Assembly: GCF_001612615.1 (NCBI RefSeq)
Contig: NZ_BDAU01000001.1
Location: 310,001-374,000, forward strand
Direction: 5' to 3'
DNA from: Nocardia amikacinitolerans NBRC 108937
GTDB lineage: Bacteria; Actinomycetota; Actinomycetes; Mycobacteriales; Mycobacteriaceae
Length of the DNA: 64,000 nt
Position numbers and translations under genes: made by a program. The notes below the pieces were generated by a model that searched no databases, was not told the DNA's origin, and saw only the letters and a program-made list of their open reading frames with translations. The stretch's first letter is position 1, and each line of letters opens with the position of its first letter. This document shows, piece after piece, positions 62,359 through 64,000 of this stretch.

Positions 62359-63156
62359 ATGGGCGGTGATTCGGCTTCCGCCGGGGCGGCGAGAGGAGGT
62401 AGCGCGGCCACCGGACCGGACGCGGGGGGCTTCGACGGAACCGAGATGTTCGCCCGCTACGCCCACGCGCCCAACGCACTCGGCTACTGCGGACCCGCCG
62501 CCGGCGGGTCGATGGTCGACCTGCCCGCGGCGGAGGTCAGGGCGATGGCGCGCCGATTCTCCGGCGCCTGGCCCTACCTGCGGGTCATGGCGCGGCTGAC
62601 CGGCATCGACGACCCGCTGGACCGGCGGCTCGTCGAATCGTATTGGCTCGGAGGAGGACTCGGTGCGCGACTGGATCCGGCGGAGTTCATGGCGGAACTC
62701 TTGGCTGTCATCGGTCCGGTCGCCGGTCACTACTGGGCGCATCTGACCCCGGAACTCGCTCCCGAAGCCGCCGCCAACCACTGCTTCCACGTCTTCGGCG
62801 TCTACCCGTGGAGCAGATTGCTCGGACGGGGCAACGACGAGCATCCGTTGCGTGTGCTCGACAACTGCCGCATCACTTGGGGGACGGTCCTTACCCGGAC
62901 CGCCGACCACGTCACGGTGTCGAGCCGCCGCCTGGAGTGGGACGGACGTCGACTCGCGTTGTCCGCTCCGCGGGCCCGGCGAGTCGCGGTGTCGGTCGAC
63001 GGCTACTCCCCCGTACCGGACGTGCGCGAACCCGATCTCGTCGCGCTGCACTGGGATCGGCTCTGCGGACGGCTGGAGCCGGAGCAGGTCCACGACCTCG
63101 CCGACAGCACGGACCGCCAGTTGCGCGTCACCAACGACAGGCTGTCGCGGACGTGA
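62359..63156 (+). CDS. Conserved hydrogenase-locus protein (DUF6390-like)
   Basis: A 265-aa protein with a disordered Gly/Ala-rich N-terminus (~25 residues), then MFARYAHAPNALGYCGPAAG, RRFSGAWPYLRVMARLTGID, the segment LVESYWLGGGLGARL and ANHCFHVFGVYPWSRLL. I recall this as DUF6390, seen downstream of hypE in actinobacterial group 1h loci; the function is unknown. Conserved aromatic and His/Cys residues hint at ligand or metal binding. It is coupled to the nickel permease by GTGA. Confidence 0.78.
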   Translation: MGGDSASAGAARGGSAATGPDAGGFDGTEMFARYAHAPNALGYCGPAAGGSMVDLPAAEVRAMARRFSGAWPYLRVMARLTGIDDPLDRRLVESYWLGGGLGARLDPAEFMAELLAVIGPVAGHYWAHLTPELAPEAAANHCFHVFGVYPWSRLLGRGNDEHPLRVLDNCRITWGTVLTRTADHVTVSSRRLEWDGRRLALSAPRARRVAVSVDGYSPVPDVREPDLVALHWDRLCGRLEPEQVHDLADSTDRQLRVTNDRLSRT

Positions 63157-64000
63157 CCGTTTCCACCGGACGATCCCGCCTCGACGTCGTTCGCCACTCG
63201 CTGACCCGCACCGAATGGCTCGGCGCCGCAGGCATGTTCGCGGTGATCGCGGCCTTGCACCTGGTCGGCTGGATCACCCTGATCGTGTTCGTGGTGCCGC
63301 GCGACCTCGACATCGGCGCGCAGACGCTCGGGATCGGTGTCGGCCTGACCGCCTACACGCTCGGTCTGCGGCACGCCTTCGACGCCGACCACATCGCCGC
63401 GATCGACAACACCACCCGCAAGCTGATGAGCGACGGGCAGCGCCCGCTCTCGGTCGGATTCTTCTTCTCCCTGGGGCATTCGACGATCGTCTTCGGACTC
63501 GCCTTCCTGCTCTCGATCGGGATCAGGTCGATCGCCGGACCCGTCGAGGACGAATCCTCCAGCCTCCAGCACTACACCGGGCTGTTCGGCACCACGGTCT
63601 CGGGCGCGTTCCTCTACCTCATCGCACTGCTCAACATCCTCGTGTTGATCGGCATCCTCCGCGTCCTGCGGCGCATGCGGGCCGGCGACTACGCCGAGGC
63701 GGATCTCGAAGACCAGCTCGCCAGAAGGGGATTCGTCAATCGCCTGCTGGGACCGGTGATGCGGGCGGTCACCAAACCGTGGCACATGTACCCGGTGGGT
63801 CTGCTCTTCGGCCTCGGGTTCGACACGGCGACCGAGGTCGCGTTGCTCGTGCTCGCCGGAACCAGCGCGGCCGCTGGACTGCCCTGGTACGCGATTCTGT
63901 GCCTGCCCGTCCTGTTCGCCGCGGGCATGAGCCTGCTGGACACCATCGACGGGACCTTCATGAACTTCGCCTACGGATGGGCGTTCGCCCACCCCGTCCG
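63153..64000 (+). CDS. NiCoT-family nickel permease (3' truncated by window end)
   Basis: The frame is open from GTG at 63153 (overlapping the previous stop) to the window end: 282 complete codons, no stop. The NiCoT signature RHAFDADHIAAIDNTTRK (TM2, HxxxxDHI metal motif) and LLFGLGFDTATEVALL (the LGFDTATE motif) are both present, along with FSLGHSTIVF. TM helices fall near residues 25-45, 65-85, 110-130, 150-172, 210-235 and 245-265. HoxN/HupN/NixA proteins take up Ni2+ (or Co2+) with high affinity. Position after hypE makes hydrogenase nickel supply the obvious role. Confidence 0.93.
   Translation, partial: MTVSTGRSRLDVVRHSLTRTEWLGAAGMFAVIAALHLVGWITLIVFVVPRDLDIGAQTLGIGVGLTAYTLGLRHAFDADHIAAIDNTTRKLMSDGQRPLSVGFFFSLGHSTIVFGLAFLLSIGIRSIAGPVEDESSSLQHYTGLFGTTVSGAFLYLIALLNILVLIGILRVLRRMRAGDYAEADLEDQLARRGFVNRLLGPVMRAVTKPWHMYPVGLLFGLGFDTATEVALLVLAGTSAAAGLPWYAILCLPVLFAAGMSLLDTIDGTFMNFAYGWAFAHPV

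Overview
The window is very GC-rich, densely coding actinobacterial DNA. An MmpL-type exporter, an Mtb12-like lipoprotein, large type I polyketide synthases, small secreted peptides and a high-affinity-type [NiFe]-hydrogenase together suggest a mycolic-acid actinomycete, most likely Nocardia or a close relative. The genus is an inference from gene content. I saw no rRNA, tRNA, CRISPR array, insertion sequence or phage integrase.

Layout. (1) 1-6731: a plus-strand run of six genes joined by start/stop overlaps. They encode a PEP-utilising phosphotransferase (5' end outside the window), an alpha-oxoamine synthase, a PF14907-type nucleotidyltransferase, a HAD hydrolase, a DAGK/sphingosine-kinase-like lipid kinase and an SDR. 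Three of these resemble the steps of sphingoid-base synthesis (condense, reduce, phosphorylate), and I do not recognise the set as a described pathway. (2) 6902-10305: AraC regulator, VOC protein and a UvrA-like double ABC ATPase, an arrangement that looks like drug or DNA protection. (3) 10491-22582: a mixed region with an arylsulfatase, a decayed acyl-CoA ligase tail, an MmpL transporter divergent from a MarR regulator, several secreted or membrane proteins (including a 53-residue peptide), a DUF3089 esterase, a TetR/lipoprotein divergent pair, a START-fold protein and a DUF4442 protein. (4) 22608-46901: a polyketide locus. Nine annotated minus-strand genes (plus a 24-codon mini-ORF) run from 42276 down to 22608, nearly all overlapping: two full-length PKSs (2133 and 2074 aa), a metallophosphoesterase, two small unknown proteins, a Baeyer-Villiger-type monooxygenase, a SAM methyltransferase, a second FAD enzyme and a free-standing type I ketosynthase with an N-terminal docking helix. 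Divergently transcribed are a START-fold protein, a MacB/LolD-type ABC exporter and a lipoprotein. (5) 47000-48487: a Tat-type secreted sulfatase. (6) 48623-64000: a complete group 1h-like [NiFe]-hydrogenase locus: hypA, hypB, small and large subunits, a NifU/Rieske-like fusion, four conserved accessory genes plus an acidic low-complexity protein, the maturation endopeptidase, hypC, hypF, a second hypC, hypD, hypE, another accessory gene and a NiCoT nickel permease that runs off the window.

How it works together. The hydrogenase block is self-sufficient: nickel uptake (NiCoT), nickel delivery (HypA/B), Fe(CN)2CO assembly (HypC/D/E/F), C-terminal cleavage (endopeptidase) and the catalytic pair, with a CRP-like box just upstream of the structural genes. 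The polyketide locus is an assembly line with tailoring oxidations and methylation, sharing a 446-bp divergent control region with its likely exporter. That region holds a perfect 15-bp palindrome but no regulator gene is nearby. The two least explained systems are the six-gene lipid-like operon at the left edge and the polyketide locus, with its lone ketosynthase and a module whose enoylreductase appears to have lost its catalytic residues.
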